A DNA stretch of 64,000 nt from Alphaproteobacteria bacterium (GTDB lineage Bacteria > Pseudomonadota > Alphaproteobacteria > Rhodobacterales > Rhodobacteraceae): assembly GCA_030429495.1 (NCBI GenBank), contig JAUIFH010000008.1:168261-232260 (forward strand), read 5' to 3'. A program made the position numbers and the translations under genes. Positions 8,561 to 18,910 of the stretch are shown here, one piece after another. Under the pieces are notes generated by a model. It did no database searches. It was given only the letters and a program-made list of their open reading frames with translations, and was not told the origin of the DNA. The stretch's first letter is position 1. Every line of letters starts with the position of its first letter.

Positions 8561-8736
8561 TCTGCCGTTTTCCTTTGTGCTTCGGAGAATGCGACGGTCT
8601 GTTCTGAACTTTCAGCGCCGTCCGCCTCTTCCTTGTGTCGCTTGAAATCCTCTTGAGTGAATACAAGCGAACTGACAACCTCGCTTATCCACCCCACCGC
8701 GCCTTTGGCGGCAGCCTCGCAAGCATCCTCTATCAT
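8557..8736 (-). CDS. 59-aa ORF coupled between bolA and grxD
   Basis: This short ORF starts at 8736 inside the bolA stop (ATGA) and its own TGA overlaps the grxD ATG (ATGA), so it is translationally coupled on both sides. It encodes 59 residues beginning [20 protein letters not shown]. The first half is a likely helix with one cysteine and a tryptophan; the middle is [14 protein letters not shown] and the C-terminal tail is polar (SEAQRKTAE). There is no membrane segment or metal-binding cluster. Its size falls below common ORF-length cut-offs. The exact double overlap is strong evidence of a real gene; function is unknown, and a partner of the BolA-Grx complex is only a suggestion. Confidence 0.7.
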   Translation of the reverse strand: MIEDACEAAAKGAVGWISEVVSSLVFTQEDFKRHKEEADGAESSEQTVAFSEAQRKTAE

Positions 8737-8975
8737 TCCGGTGCCTTCGTGGTCAGTGCGAGCGCGTGCAGTTCGCCCTGCGCCCCGTCCATCTTTCCCT
8801 TGAGCGCGGCATAGACCGCACGCTGCTGCTGGACGCGGTTCATGCCGCGGAAGCTTTCGTCGATGACCTCGGCGGCATAGTGGTTTCCGTCGCCCGCGAG
8901 ATCGGTGATCGTGATCTTCGCGTCCGGGAACGTGGCCCGGATGAGGTTTTCGATATCCTGCGCTTCCATCGCCAT
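8733..8975 (-). CDS. bolA: BolA family protein
   Basis: An 80-residue BolA-like protein with the class II KH-like fold: MEAQDIENLIRATFPDAKI, the loop AGDGNHYAAEVIDESF with the conserved histidine, then RVQQQRAVYAALKGKM and a short C-terminal HALALTT strand with another histidine. BolA proteins bind monothiol glutaredoxins and share an iron-sulfur cluster, and this one heads a coupled cluster ending in a CGFS glutaredoxin. ATG at 8975 is chosen because GGAAGG lies 7 nt upstream; the longer frame to 9005 has no such support, and the ATG at 8969 is an alternative. Confidence 0.92.
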   Translation of the reverse strand: MAMEAQDIENLIRATFPDAKITITDLAGDGNHYAAEVIDESFRGMNRVQQQRAVYAALKGKMDGAQGELHALALTTKAPE

Positions 8976-9051
8976 GGGGCGTCCTTCCCTTCTCGTCTTG
9001 TGCAATACTTAAGCCGCGCGCCGATGCGCCGCAAGGTCACGCGCGCGTCGG

Positions 9052-9093
9052 GGGCGGATGCCTCCGGCGGGAATATTTCGGCCAAGAAGAAGT
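9052..9093. repeat. possible dispersed intergenic repeat
   Basis: The intergenic stretch reads GCCTCCGGCGGGAATATTT followed by CGGCCAAGAAGAAG. From memory this resembles a noncoding element common between genes in Rhodobacteraceae genomes. There is no second copy in this window, so the assignment rests on recollection only. Confidence 0.3.
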
Positions 9094-9106
9094 CGGAGAC
9101 GGTCCC

Positions 9107-11266
<2,160 letters not shown>

Positions 11267-11420
11267 CGGTCTGTCTCCCTCGTGTCGGCTGCGCCGCTAA
11301 TAGGCCAAGCCCAGCCCGAGGGGAAGGCCCGGCGGGCCGCTTCCGGGGTGTTGTGCCGATTCACCCCGGCCGGGATGCCGCCGGGGTGGTCCATCTGGTC
11401 CCGGAGGATGCGTGCAGGAC

Positions 11421-11448
11421 AAAAAAAAGGCCGAGACAAGCTCGGCCT
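11421..11448 (-). terminator. intrinsic terminator (minus strand)
   Basis: On the minus strand AGGCCGAG, a 5-nt loop and CTCGGCCT form an 8-bp stem followed by eight T. It ends transcripts coming from the LysR gene or from a small RNA between 11449 and 11597, and separates them from purL. Confidence 0.85.
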
Positions 11449-11560
11449 AAGTCCAACAGGGAGGTAGAAGGCAGCGAGAGTTTCCTCAACCACCGCCTTC
11501 CATTCCCATCTAGGCGCTGGGCCGGGGCCGATCAAGGGAAATCATGCCGCAGCTGCAACA
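11449..11560 (-). ncRNA. candidate small RNA or LysR 3' UTR
   Basis: Between the LysR stop and the strong terminator lie about 150 nt without a credible ORF. On the minus strand the stretch before the terminator contains TACCTCCCTGTTGG, a pyrimidine-rich single-stranded element able to pair with Shine-Dalgarno sequences, then the terminator stem and eight T. That is the layout of many bacterial small RNAs and of 3' UTR-derived ones. No promoter was identified, the 5' end is arbitrary, and a plain 3' UTR is equally possible. Confidence 0.3.
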
Positions 11561-11597
11561 TGGCCGCCATGCGTTGCCATCATGCCTCACTGCAATC

Positions 11598-12503
11598 TCA
11601 GGTTGAGGACTCAGTCTGCCGGCTTTTGCGGTAAATGATGATCTCTTCCATGACGAAATCGCGGAACGCGGCGACGCGCTTGGACTGCCGGAGCTCTTCC
11701 GGATAGGCGAGGAACACCGGGACCTCGCCTGATTCCACGTCCGGCAACACGCGCACAAGATCAGGGAAATCCTCCGTCAGGTAGTCCGGCAGAACGCCGA
11801 TGCCGAGATGGTAGAGCACCGATTGCAGGACGCCGTAGTAGTTGTTCACGGTCAGGGTAGAGCGGATGTCCTGCGCGAGGAGCGTCTGAACCAGCGAGGC
11901 GCCCGCCGCCACCTGCGGCGCGGTCGGGCTTTGACTGACAAGCCGGTGGCTCGACAGGTCGCTCAGCACCTCCGGCAGTCCCGCCATCTCGAGGTATTCC
12001 GGCGTCGCGTAGAGGCGCATCCTGATATTCATCAGCCGCCGTCGGATCAGATCGGCCTGGGACGGCTCCTTCATGCGGATCGCGACGTCCGCCTCACGCA
12101 TCGGCAAGTCCAGAACCCGCTCCTCAAGCATCAGCTCGATCTTCAGGTCGGGGTATTTCTCGTACAGCTTGCCGAGGCGGGGGGCGAGCCAGAGCGTGCC
12201 GAAGCCGGTTGTCGTGGTCACACGCAATTCGCCGAAGACCTCGTCTTCACTGTCGCGGATGCGCGCCTCGGCGGTCTCCAGACGCTTGTTCATCGCCGAG
12301 GTGGCGTCAAACAGCAACTCGCCCTGTTCAGTGAGAATCAGCCCCCGGGCGTGCCGATGGAACAGCGTGGTGTTGAGGCTGTCTTCCAGTGCACGAATCT
12401 GCCGGCTGACTGCCGATTGCGACAGGTTCAGCGTCTCACCCGCATGGGTGAGACTTCCAGCGTCGGCAACGGCGTGGAAGATTCTGAGTTTGTCCCAATC
12501 CAT
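11598..12503 (-). CDS. LysR family transcriptional regulator
   Basis: This 301-residue protein has an N-terminal winged helix (residues 2-60: MDWDKLRIFHAVADAGSLTH, then LNLSQSAVSRQIRALE) and a LysR substrate-binding domain to the C-terminus. It is divergent from the indolepyruvate ferredoxin oxidoreductase gene with about 175 nt between the start codons, the usual arrangement for a LysR regulator and its target. The ATG at 12503 fits the family N-terminus; the frame continues to 12581 but without family-like sequence. The Shine-Dalgarno sequence is weak. Confidence 0.88.
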   Translation of the reverse strand: MDWDKLRIFHAVADAGSLTHAGETLNLSQSAVSRQIRALEDSLNTTLFHRHARGLILTEQGELLFDATSAMNKRLETAEARIRDSEDEVFGELRVTTTTGFGTLWLAPRLGKLYEKYPDLKIELMLEERVLDLPMREADVAIRMKEPSQADLIRRRLMNIRMRLYATPEYLEMAGLPEVLSDLSSHRLVSQSPTAPQVAAGASLVQTLLAQDIRSTLTVNNYYGVLQSVLYHLGIGVLPDYLTEDFPDLVRVLPDVESGEVPVFLAYPEELRQSKRVAAFRDFVMEEIIIYRKSRQTESST

Positions 12504-12620
12504 ATGGTAACTTTCTGTCACTCCACGGGCACCGATGAACGCCGAAACTACATAGGAGAAAATTGGCGTCAGAAAAAGCACTCATTGGTAAAGCCGTCCA
12601 ATCGGTCAGGAAAAAGTCGC

Positions 12621-12649
12621 TTGGTAGGTCAGAAGATTTGACCTATAAT
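12621..12649 (+). promoter_or_regulatory. ior promoter with perfect operator palindrome
   Basis: TTGGTA (12621-12626), a 17-nt spacer and TATAAT (12644-12649) form a strong sigma70 promoter, giving a leader of about 24 nt before the ATG at 12680. The perfect inverted repeat TAGGTCA-N7-TGACCTA (12625-12645) fills the space between -35 and -10, a classic repressor position. Which protein binds is not shown; the divergent LysR protein is one candidate. Confidence 0.65.
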
Positions 12650-12679
12650 GCATCCACGCGCCGACCAGGGGAGGACCAG

Positions 12680-15600
12680 ATGTCGAAGCCGGAAATCACG
12701 CTTACTGACCGCTACGATCTTTCGAAGACGCCGGTGCTCCTGAACGGCACGCAGGCCCTGGTGCGGCTCATGCTGATGCAGAAAGAACGCGACCGGAAGG
12801 CGGGCCTGAACACGGCCGGCTACGTCTCGGGGTATCGCGGTTCGCCGCTGGGTGGTGTCGACCTGAACATGGCCCGGGCGAAGAAGGTGCTAGAGACAAG
12901 TGACATCCGTTTCGAGCCGGGCCTGAACGAAGACCTTGCCGCGACCGCTGTCTGGGGCACCCAGCAGGCCGAGATGTATGGCGAGGGCAAGTATGACGGC
13001 GTCTTCTCGCTCTGGTACGGCAAGGGGCCGGGGGTGGACCGTACCGGCGACGTGATGCGGCACGCGAACCTCGCGGGGACATCGAAGCACGGCGGCGTGC
13101 TGATGGCGATGGGCGACGATCATACCGGCGAAAGCTCCCTCACGCTGCATCAGTCGGACTGGGCGCTCGTCGATGTCTACATGCCGGTCGTCAGCCCGGC
13201 GGGCGTGCAGGAGGTGCTGGACTACGGCATCTACGGATGGGCCCTGTCGCGTTTCGCCGGCGTCTGGGTCGGGCTCAAGACGATGAAGGATACAGCCGAG
13301 GCGACGGCGGTCGTCGATGGCGACCCGTTCAGGATGTCCTTTGTAACCCCGGATTTCCAGATGCCCGACGGCGGTCTGAACATCCAGCTTGGCGACACGC
13401 CGGTCACCCAGGAAACCCGGATGATCGACTTCAAGCGCCATGCCGCGGAGATGTTTGCACGGGCGAACCGGATCGACAAACGCGTGTGGGGCAAACCCGG
13501 TGCCAGGATCGGCTTCGTCTCGGCCGGAAAGAACTGGCTCGACCTCATGCACGCCTTCGAGATGCTCGGCATCGATGCGGCCGAGGCGGAGCGGCTTGGC
13601 ATCACCACCTACAAGGTCGGCCAGACCTTCCCGCTCGACATGGTGAGCTTCCATGACTGGGCCGAGGGCCTCGACCTGATCGTCGTCGTGGAAGAGAAGC
13701 GCAAGCTCATGGAAGTCCAGATCAAGGAGGCGATCTTTGACGACCGTCAGGGGCGGCGAGTCTACGGCTGGTACAAGGGCGGCGCCGGCGGGATGCACCG
13801 CGAGGAGCTGTTCCCGGTGCGTTACGCTCTCGATCCGGCGATGATCGCGGAAAAGATCGGCGATATCCTGATTGAGGAGGGCCGGGCGACCGACGAGATG
13901 CGCGCGAGCCTGACCGAGGTTCGCGAGGCGCGGCGCGCCGACAACGTGCCCGAACTGGCGCAGCGCACACCCTATTTCTGCTCTGGCTGCCCGCACAATA
14001 CCTCGACGAAGGTGCCGGACGGATCGGTCGCCTATTCGGGCATCGGCTGTCACTTCATGACGGTCTGGATGGATCGCGACACCCGCTGGGCCACGCAGAT
14101 GGGCGGTGAGGGTGTGAACTGGGTCGGGCAGGCGCCGTTCTCCAAGCGCGGGCATGTTTTCCAGAACCTCGGTGACGGCACCTACAACCATTCCGGTATT
14201 CTGGCGATCCGCGCGGCGCTCGCCGCCAAGACGAACATCACCTACAAGATCCTCTTCAACGATGCCGTGGCGATGACCGGCGGCCAGCCGAACGAAGGCG
14301 ACCTGACCGCGCCGCAGATCGCCCGTGAGGTCCTCGCGATGGGGGTGAAGCACGTCGCGCTCGTCTATGACGAGAAAGAGGATGTGGACCTGTCCCAATT
14401 CCCGTCGGGCATCGAAAAACACGAACGCGGCAAGATGCCAGAGGTCCAGAGCAAGTTCAGGGATATCAAGGGTGTATCGGTCATCCTTTACGTTCAGACT
14501 TGCGCCGCGGAAAAGCGCCGCCGCCGCAAGCGCGGCACGTTCCCCGACATCGACAAGCGGGTCTTCATCAATACCGACGTGTGCGAAGGCTGTGGCGATT
14601 GCGGCGTTCAGTCCAACTGCGTCTCGATCGTGCCGGTCGAGACCGAGCTTGGCCGCAAGCGCGCGATCGACCAGTCGTCCTGCAACAAGGACTTCTCCTG
14701 CCTCGACGGGTTCTGTCCGTCCTTCGTGACCTTGAAAGGGGCGGAAGTCCGTAAGGCCGCGCCGACGGGATTTACCCTGCCGGACCTGCCCGAACCCACG
14801 CTTCCCGCGATTTCGGGCACGTACAACGTGCTCATCACCGGTGTGGGTGGCACCGGCGTCGTCACGATCGGCGCGGTTCTGGCGCAGGCCGCGCAGTTTG
14901 ACGGCAAGGGTGCCGGGATGATGGAGATGGCCGGCCTCGCCCAGAAGGGAGGCGCGGTCAACATCCACCTTCGACTGGCCGAAAAGCCCGAGGACATCAA
15001 CGCGATCCGTGTCGCCGCAGGCGAGGCGGATTGCGTGATCGGTGGCGATCTTGTCGTCACGGGCGGTGCGAAGACGCTGGGTCTGATGAAAACCGGCCGC
15101 ACCGGCGCGGTCGTCAACGCGCACGAGATCATCACGGGCCGCTTCACACGGGATCGGGATTTCCACTTGCCTGTCGAGGGTTTGCGCCTTTCTCTTGAAG
15201 CGCGCCTGAAGGAACGTGTGCGCTTCTTCGATGCGTCCGACCTTGCGCGGAAGCTTCTTGGCGACTCGATCTTCTCCAACATGCTGATGCTGGGCGCGGC
15301 TTGGCAGGCCGGTCTGGTTCCGCTGTCTGCCGGTGCCATCCGGCAGGCGGTCGAGCTGAACGGCGCGGCGGTCAAGGGGAACCTGCGCGCGTTCGAGATC
15401 GGGCGCTGGGCCATCGCATTTCCGGAAGATGCCGCGAGGATGTTGGAGGATGCCGCCCCTGCGGTCCGGACCGTGGACGAGAAGATCGCCTTCCGGGAAG
15501 CACATCTGTCCGCCTACCAGAATGCGGCCTACGCCGCACGGTTCCGGTACCTGGTCGACAGCGCGCCCGCAGAGATGCGGGCGGCGGTGGCCGAGGGGTA

Positions 15601-16093
15601 TCACAAGCTCCTGGCCTACAAGGATGAATACGAGGTCGCGCGGCTGCATCTGGAGACGGCCAAAAAGGCGCGGGCGGAATTCGGCGGTGATTTCCGCATG
15701 AGCTTCCACCTCGCGCCGCCGGTCCTTGCGAAGAAGGCGTCCAACGGCCGGCCGGCAAAACGGGAGTTCGGGTCGTGGATTCTGCCTGTCTTCCGGCTGC
15801 TGGCGCGGATGAAGGGCCTGCGGGGGACCGCTTTCGATCCGTTCGGGCGCACTGCCGAACGGCGGATGGAGCGCGCGCTGATCGCCCAGTACGAGGGCGA
15901 CATGGCCGAAGTGTTGCCGAAGGTCACGCCGGCGACGCGGGATGCGGCCATTGCGCTTGCGGAATTGCCCATGCATATCCGTGGTTTCGGACCCGTGAAG
16001 GAAGCATCCGAACAGGCCGCGGCCAAACGGCGCGAGGAATTGCTTGCGGTGATCCGCGCGGGCGGGACACCCGCAAAGGCGGCGGCGGAATAG
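12680..16093 (+). CDS. ior: indolepyruvate ferredoxin oxidoreductase, fused alpha/beta/gamma
   Basis: The 1137-residue fused enzyme oxidatively decarboxylates aryl pyruvates from aromatic amino acids to acyl-CoA with ferredoxin as acceptor. N-terminal residues hold the pyruvate:ferredoxin-type domain (GYVSGYRGSPLGGVD), then a thiamine diphosphate region with CSGCPHNTSTK and YSGIGCHFM. A [4Fe-4S] cysteine set lies near residue 634 (CEGCGDCGVQSNC and later CNKDFSC), and the gamma domain begins near residue 715 (ITGVGGTGVVTIGAVLAQAA). GGAGG 6 nt before ATG 12680 sets the start. The length is typical of the fused proteobacterial form. It is divergent from a LysR regulator and has a palindromic operator in its promoter. 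Confidence 0.94.
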   Translation: MSKPEITLTDRYDLSKTPVLLNGTQALVRLMLMQKERDRKAGLNTAGYVSGYRGSPLGGVDLNMARAKKVLETSDIRFEPGLNEDLAATAVWGTQQAEMYGEGKYDGVFSLWYGKGPGVDRTGDVMRHANLAGTSKHGGVLMAMGDDHTGESSLTLHQSDWALVDVYMPVVSPAGVQEVLDYGIYGWALSRFAGVWVGLKTMKDTAEATAVVDGDPFRMSFVTPDFQMPDGGLNIQLGDTPVTQETRMIDFKRHAAEMFARANRIDKRVWGKPGARIGFVSAGKNWLDLMHAFEMLGIDAAEAERLGITTYKVGQTFPLDMVSFHDWAEGLDLIVVVEEKRKLMEVQIKEAIFDDRQGRRVYGWYKGGAGGMHREELFPVRYALDPAMIAEKIGDILIEEGRATDEMRASLTEVREARRADNVPELAQRTPYFCSGCPHNTSTKVPDGSVAYSGIGCHFMTVWMDRDTRWATQMGGEGVNWVGQAPFSKRGHVFQNLGDGTYNHSGILAIRAALAAKTNITYKILFNDAVAMTGGQPNEGDLTAPQIAREVLAMGVKHVALVYDEKEDVDLSQFPSGIEKHERGKMPEVQSKFRDIKGVSVILYVQTCAAEKRRRRKRGTFPDIDKRVFINTDVCEGCGDCGVQSNCVSIVPVETELGRKRAIDQSSCNKDFSCLDGFCPSFVTLKGAEVRKAAPTGFTLPDLPEPTLPAISGTYNVLITGVGGTGVVTIGAVLAQAAQFDGKGAGMMEMAGLAQKGGAVNIHLRLAEKPEDINAIRVAAGEADCVIGGDLVVTGGAKTLGLMKTGRTGAVVNAHEIITGRFTRDRDFHLPVEGLRLSLEARLKERVRFFDASDLARKLLGDSIFSNMLMLGAAWQAGLVPLSAGAIRQAVELNGAAVKGNLRAFEIGRWAIAFPEDAARMLEDAAPAVRTVDEKIAFREAHLSAYQNAAYAARFRYLVDSAPAEMRAAVAEGYHKLLAYKDEYEVARLHLETAKKARAEFGGDFRMSFHLAPPVLAKKASNGRPAKREFGSWILPVFRLLARMKGLRGTAFDPFGRTAERRMERALIAQYEGDMAEVLPKVTPATRDAAIALAELPMHIRGFGPVKEASEQAAAKRREELLAVIRAGGTPAKAAAE

Positions 16094-16170
16094 GCACCCG
16101 CATACGCGGGACGGATCGTCATTGCGGCGGCGGGATTTGGAAGGCAGTCTGCGGCACGAAGGAGACCTCC

Positions 16171-17397
16171 ATGCTGCTTGATCTTGATTTCGTTCGCGCC
16201 CAGTTCCCCGCTTTCGCGGTCCCCGACCTTCGGGACCGCGCCTTTTTCGAGAATGCCGGTGGCTCCTATGCCTGCCGGCAGGTCATTGACCGGCTGACCC
16301 GGTTCTATCGTGAGCGCAAGGTCCAGCCGTATGGGCCTTACGCCGCCTCTTCAGCCGGGGGTGCGGAGATGGACGAGGCGCGCGCGCGGCTCGCGGCGAT
16401 GATGGGCGTGAAGACCCATGAACTCAGCTTCGGCCCGTCGACGACCCAGAACACCTATGTGCTCGCCCAGGCATTCCGCCGGCATCTCAAACCGGGCCAC
16501 GCGATCGTCGTCACCGATCAGGATCACGAGGCCAATTCCGGCCCGTGGCGGCGGCTAGGCGACGAGGGGATCGAGATTCGCGAATGGGCAATTGATCCGG
16601 CAAGTGGCCATCTCGACCCCGCGCGGCTGGCGCCGCTGCTTGCCGACGGGAAGGTGCGGCTGGTCTGCTTCCCGCATTGCTCGAACGTTGTGGCCGAGAT
16701 CAATCCCGTGGCGGAAATCACCGCCTTGGCGCGCGAGGCCGGTGCTGCCACCTGCGTCGATGGCGTCAGCTATGCCCCGCACGGCGTCCCGAACGTCTCG
16801 GCGCTTGGCGCGGATATCTACCTGTTCTCCGCCTACAAGGTCTACGGGCCGCATCAGGGGATCATGGCGATCCGCGAAGACCTTGGAATGCGCCTGCCGA
16901 ACCAGGGGCATTTCTTCAACGGCGACACGCTCTACAAGCGTTTTACGCCCGCCGGGCCTGATCACGCCCAGATTGCCGCCTCGGCCGGGATCGCGGATTA
17001 TTTCGACGCGCTCCATGCCCATCATTTCGCGCCCGAGCCTGACGCCGCACAGCGGGCGTCTGCGGTGCATGATCTGATGCGGGCGCATGAGGTTGCAGTC
17101 TGCCAGCCACTGCTCGACTACCTCGCCGGGCGCAATGATGTCCGGCTGATCGGCCCGCACGATGCCGCGTCGCGCGCGCCGACGGTTGCCGTCGCGCTTG
17201 ACCGCGAGGCGGAGCCGGTCTCAGCCGCGCTGGCCGAAGAAGGGATCAACTGCTGGGCCGGCGATTTCTATGCCGTGCGTCCGCTCAAGGCGATAGGCGT
17301 TCCGCTGGAGCAGGGGGTGCTGCGCCTGTCCATGGTGCACTACACGAGCGCCGATGACGTGACCCGCCTGATCCGGGCGCTTGACTCGGCGCTGTGA
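16171..17397 (+). CDS. class V aminotransferase, cysteine desulfurase-like
   Basis: This 408-residue PLP enzyme belongs to the class V aminotransferase fold. Visible landmarks are FFENAGGSYAC near residue 26, the cofactor-contacting CVDGVSYAPHGVP and the Schiff-base lysine in YLFSAYKVYGPHQG. It resembles the VC1184-type cysteine desulfurase-like subfamily rather than IscS or SufS, and no isc or suf genes are nearby, so the reaction is uncertain. AGGAG lies 7 nt before the ATG at 16171. It follows ior by 77 nt and may share its transcript. Confidence 0.85.
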   Translation: MLLDLDFVRAQFPAFAVPDLRDRAFFENAGGSYACRQVIDRLTRFYRERKVQPYGPYAASSAGGAEMDEARARLAAMMGVKTHELSFGPSTTQNTYVLAQAFRRHLKPGHAIVVTDQDHEANSGPWRRLGDEGIEIREWAIDPASGHLDPARLAPLLADGKVRLVCFPHCSNVVAEINPVAEITALAREAGAATCVDGVSYAPHGVPNVSALGADIYLFSAYKVYGPHQGIMAIREDLGMRLPNQGHFFNGDTLYKRFTPAGPDHAQIAASAGIADYFDALHAHHFAPEPDAAQRASAVHDLMRAHEVAVCQPLLDYLAGRNDVRLIGPHDAASRAPTVAVALDREAEPVSAALAEEGINCWAGDFYAVRPLKAIGVPLEQGVLRLSMVHYTSADDVTRLIRALDSAL

Positions 17398-17433
17398 GCC
17401 GGAGGCAGGGCGGGACAACGGGTGAAAGGAAGC

Positions 17434-18858
17434 ATGGCTCAGAAACCCGTAATCGTCTGGTTCCGCCGCGACCTGAGGCTTGCGGACAATGCAGCGTTGC
17501 GCGACGCGTCCGAAAGCGGACAGCCGGTGATCCCGGTATTCATCCATGACGAGACGGTCGAGGCGCTGGGCGCGGCGGCACGCTGGCGGATCGGCGAGGG
17601 TGTATCGGCCCTTTCGGACTCGTTCAGCGCATTGGACTCGCGGCTGGTCCTTCGGCGGGGTCGGGCACTTGAAGTCTTACAAGGTCTGATCCGTGAAACA
17701 GGCGCGCAATCTGTCCTTTGGAACCGTGTCTATGACCCGGCGGGGATCGCCCGCGATCGCGAGGTCAAGGCGGAACTACGCTCCGGCGCGACCGAGGCCC
17801 GGAGCTGCCCCGGCGCGATCCTGTTCGAGCCTTGGGGCGTAGCGACGCGCGACGGCAAGCCCTATTCCGTCTTCTCGCCGTTCTGGCGAACGATCCGCGC
17901 GCTTGATCCCGGCACCACAATCGCCCCGCCGGTCCGGTTGCAGCCGCTGTCGGAATGGCCGCAGTCAGAACGGCTTTCGGAATGGGACATGGGTGCGGCG
18001 ATGCAATGTGGCCGCGATGTCATCGCGCGCTGCGCCTGCGTCGGGGAAAAAGCTGCGCAGAAGCGATTGGAAGATTTCCTGTCCGATCGGCTCGACCGTT
18101 ACGCAGAGGGGCGGGATTTCCCGGCACTCCCGGCGACATCGGGCCTGTCGGAGAACCTCGCCTGGGGGGAAATCTCACCCCGGACCGTGTGGCGGGCCGC
18201 GATCGCGGCATGGGAGGCGGGCAGGCCGGGGGCGGAGAAGTTCCTGTCGGAGCTTGGCTGGCGCGAATTCGCCTGGCACCTTCTCTACCACAATCCCGGC
18301 ATGGAGCGCGCGAACTGGCGGCCTGCTTGGGACGCCTTTCCCTGGCGCGACGACAACGCCGATGCGGAGCGCTGGCGCAGGGGGATGACCGGCGAGCCCT
18401 TCGTCGACGCGGCGATGCGCGAGATGTACGTCACCGGACGGATGCACAACCGCGCCCGGATGGTTGCGGCCTCCTACCTTACCAAGCACCTGCTCACGCA
18501 TTGGCGGGTGGGAATGGACTGGTTCGCGGATTGCCTGATCGACTGGGACCCGGCGGCAAATGCGCTCGGTTGGCAGTGGGTGGCCGGGTCGGGGCCGGAT
18601 GCGGCGCCGTACTTCCGGGTGTTCAACCCCGGCACGCAGGCCGTGAAGTTCGATCCCGACGGAGCCTACCGCGCGCGTTTCATCGCCGAGGGGCAGAGCG
18701 ACCCGCCACGAAGCGCGCTGGCCTATTTCGATGCCGTCCCGCGGCGCTGGGGGCTTTCACCCGACTGTGACTATCCCGATCCGGTGATCGCCCATGTCGA
18801 CGGGCGGGTGCGTGCGCTCGCAGTCTACGGAACCACGATTTCTGCACGCGCGAAATGA
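17434..18858 (+). CDS. phrB: class I CPD DNA photolyase
   Basis: The 474-residue flavoprotein repairs cyclobutane pyrimidine dimers with blue light. The N-terminal antenna domain opens with VIVWFRRDLRLADNAAL; the FAD domain has WREFAWHLLYHNPGMER, the DNA/FAD-binding MREMYVTGRMHNRARMV and WFADCLIDWDPAANALGWQW. AAAGGA before ATG 17434 supports the start; an in-frame GTG at 17422 is possible. A cfa gene follows directly. In R. sphaeroides phrA and cfaA are neighbours in the RpoE singlet-oxygen regulon; I looked for an RpoE-type promoter here and did not find a convincing one. Confidence 0.95.
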   Translation: MAQKPVIVWFRRDLRLADNAALRDASESGQPVIPVFIHDETVEALGAAARWRIGEGVSALSDSFSALDSRLVLRRGRALEVLQGLIRETGAQSVLWNRVYDPAGIARDREVKAELRSGATEARSCPGAILFEPWGVATRDGKPYSVFSPFWRTIRALDPGTTIAPPVRLQPLSEWPQSERLSEWDMGAAMQCGRDVIARCACVGEKAAQKRLEDFLSDRLDRYAEGRDFPALPATSGLSENLAWGEISPRTVWRAAIAAWEAGRPGAEKFLSELGWREFAWHLLYHNPGMERANWRPAWDAFPWRDDNADAERWRRGMTGEPFVDAAMREMYVTGRMHNRARMVAASYLTKHLLTHWRVGMDWFADCLIDWDPAANALGWQWVAGSGPDAAPYFRVFNPGTQAVKFDPDGAYRARFIAEGQSDPPRSALAYFDAVPRRWGLSPDCDYPDPVIAHVDGRVRALAVYGTTISARAK

Positions 18859-18910
18859 CCACCTTGCCGCAAGTGTCGCCGGGGAGGTATTCATAGCCGG
18901 GGAGGTTCTC

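Noticed and set aside
12890..15976. A 1028-codon open frame on the minus strand opposite the indolepyruvate oxidoreductase gene
   Set aside because: It is rich in Arg, Pro, His and Asp and has no domain, while the plus strand encodes a complete known enzyme. GC-rich genes commonly give such antisense frames.
17369..17392. TGATCC upstream of the photolyase as an RpoE-type promoter
   Set aside because: There is no matching -10 at the right distance and the sequence lies inside the end of the preceding coding region.
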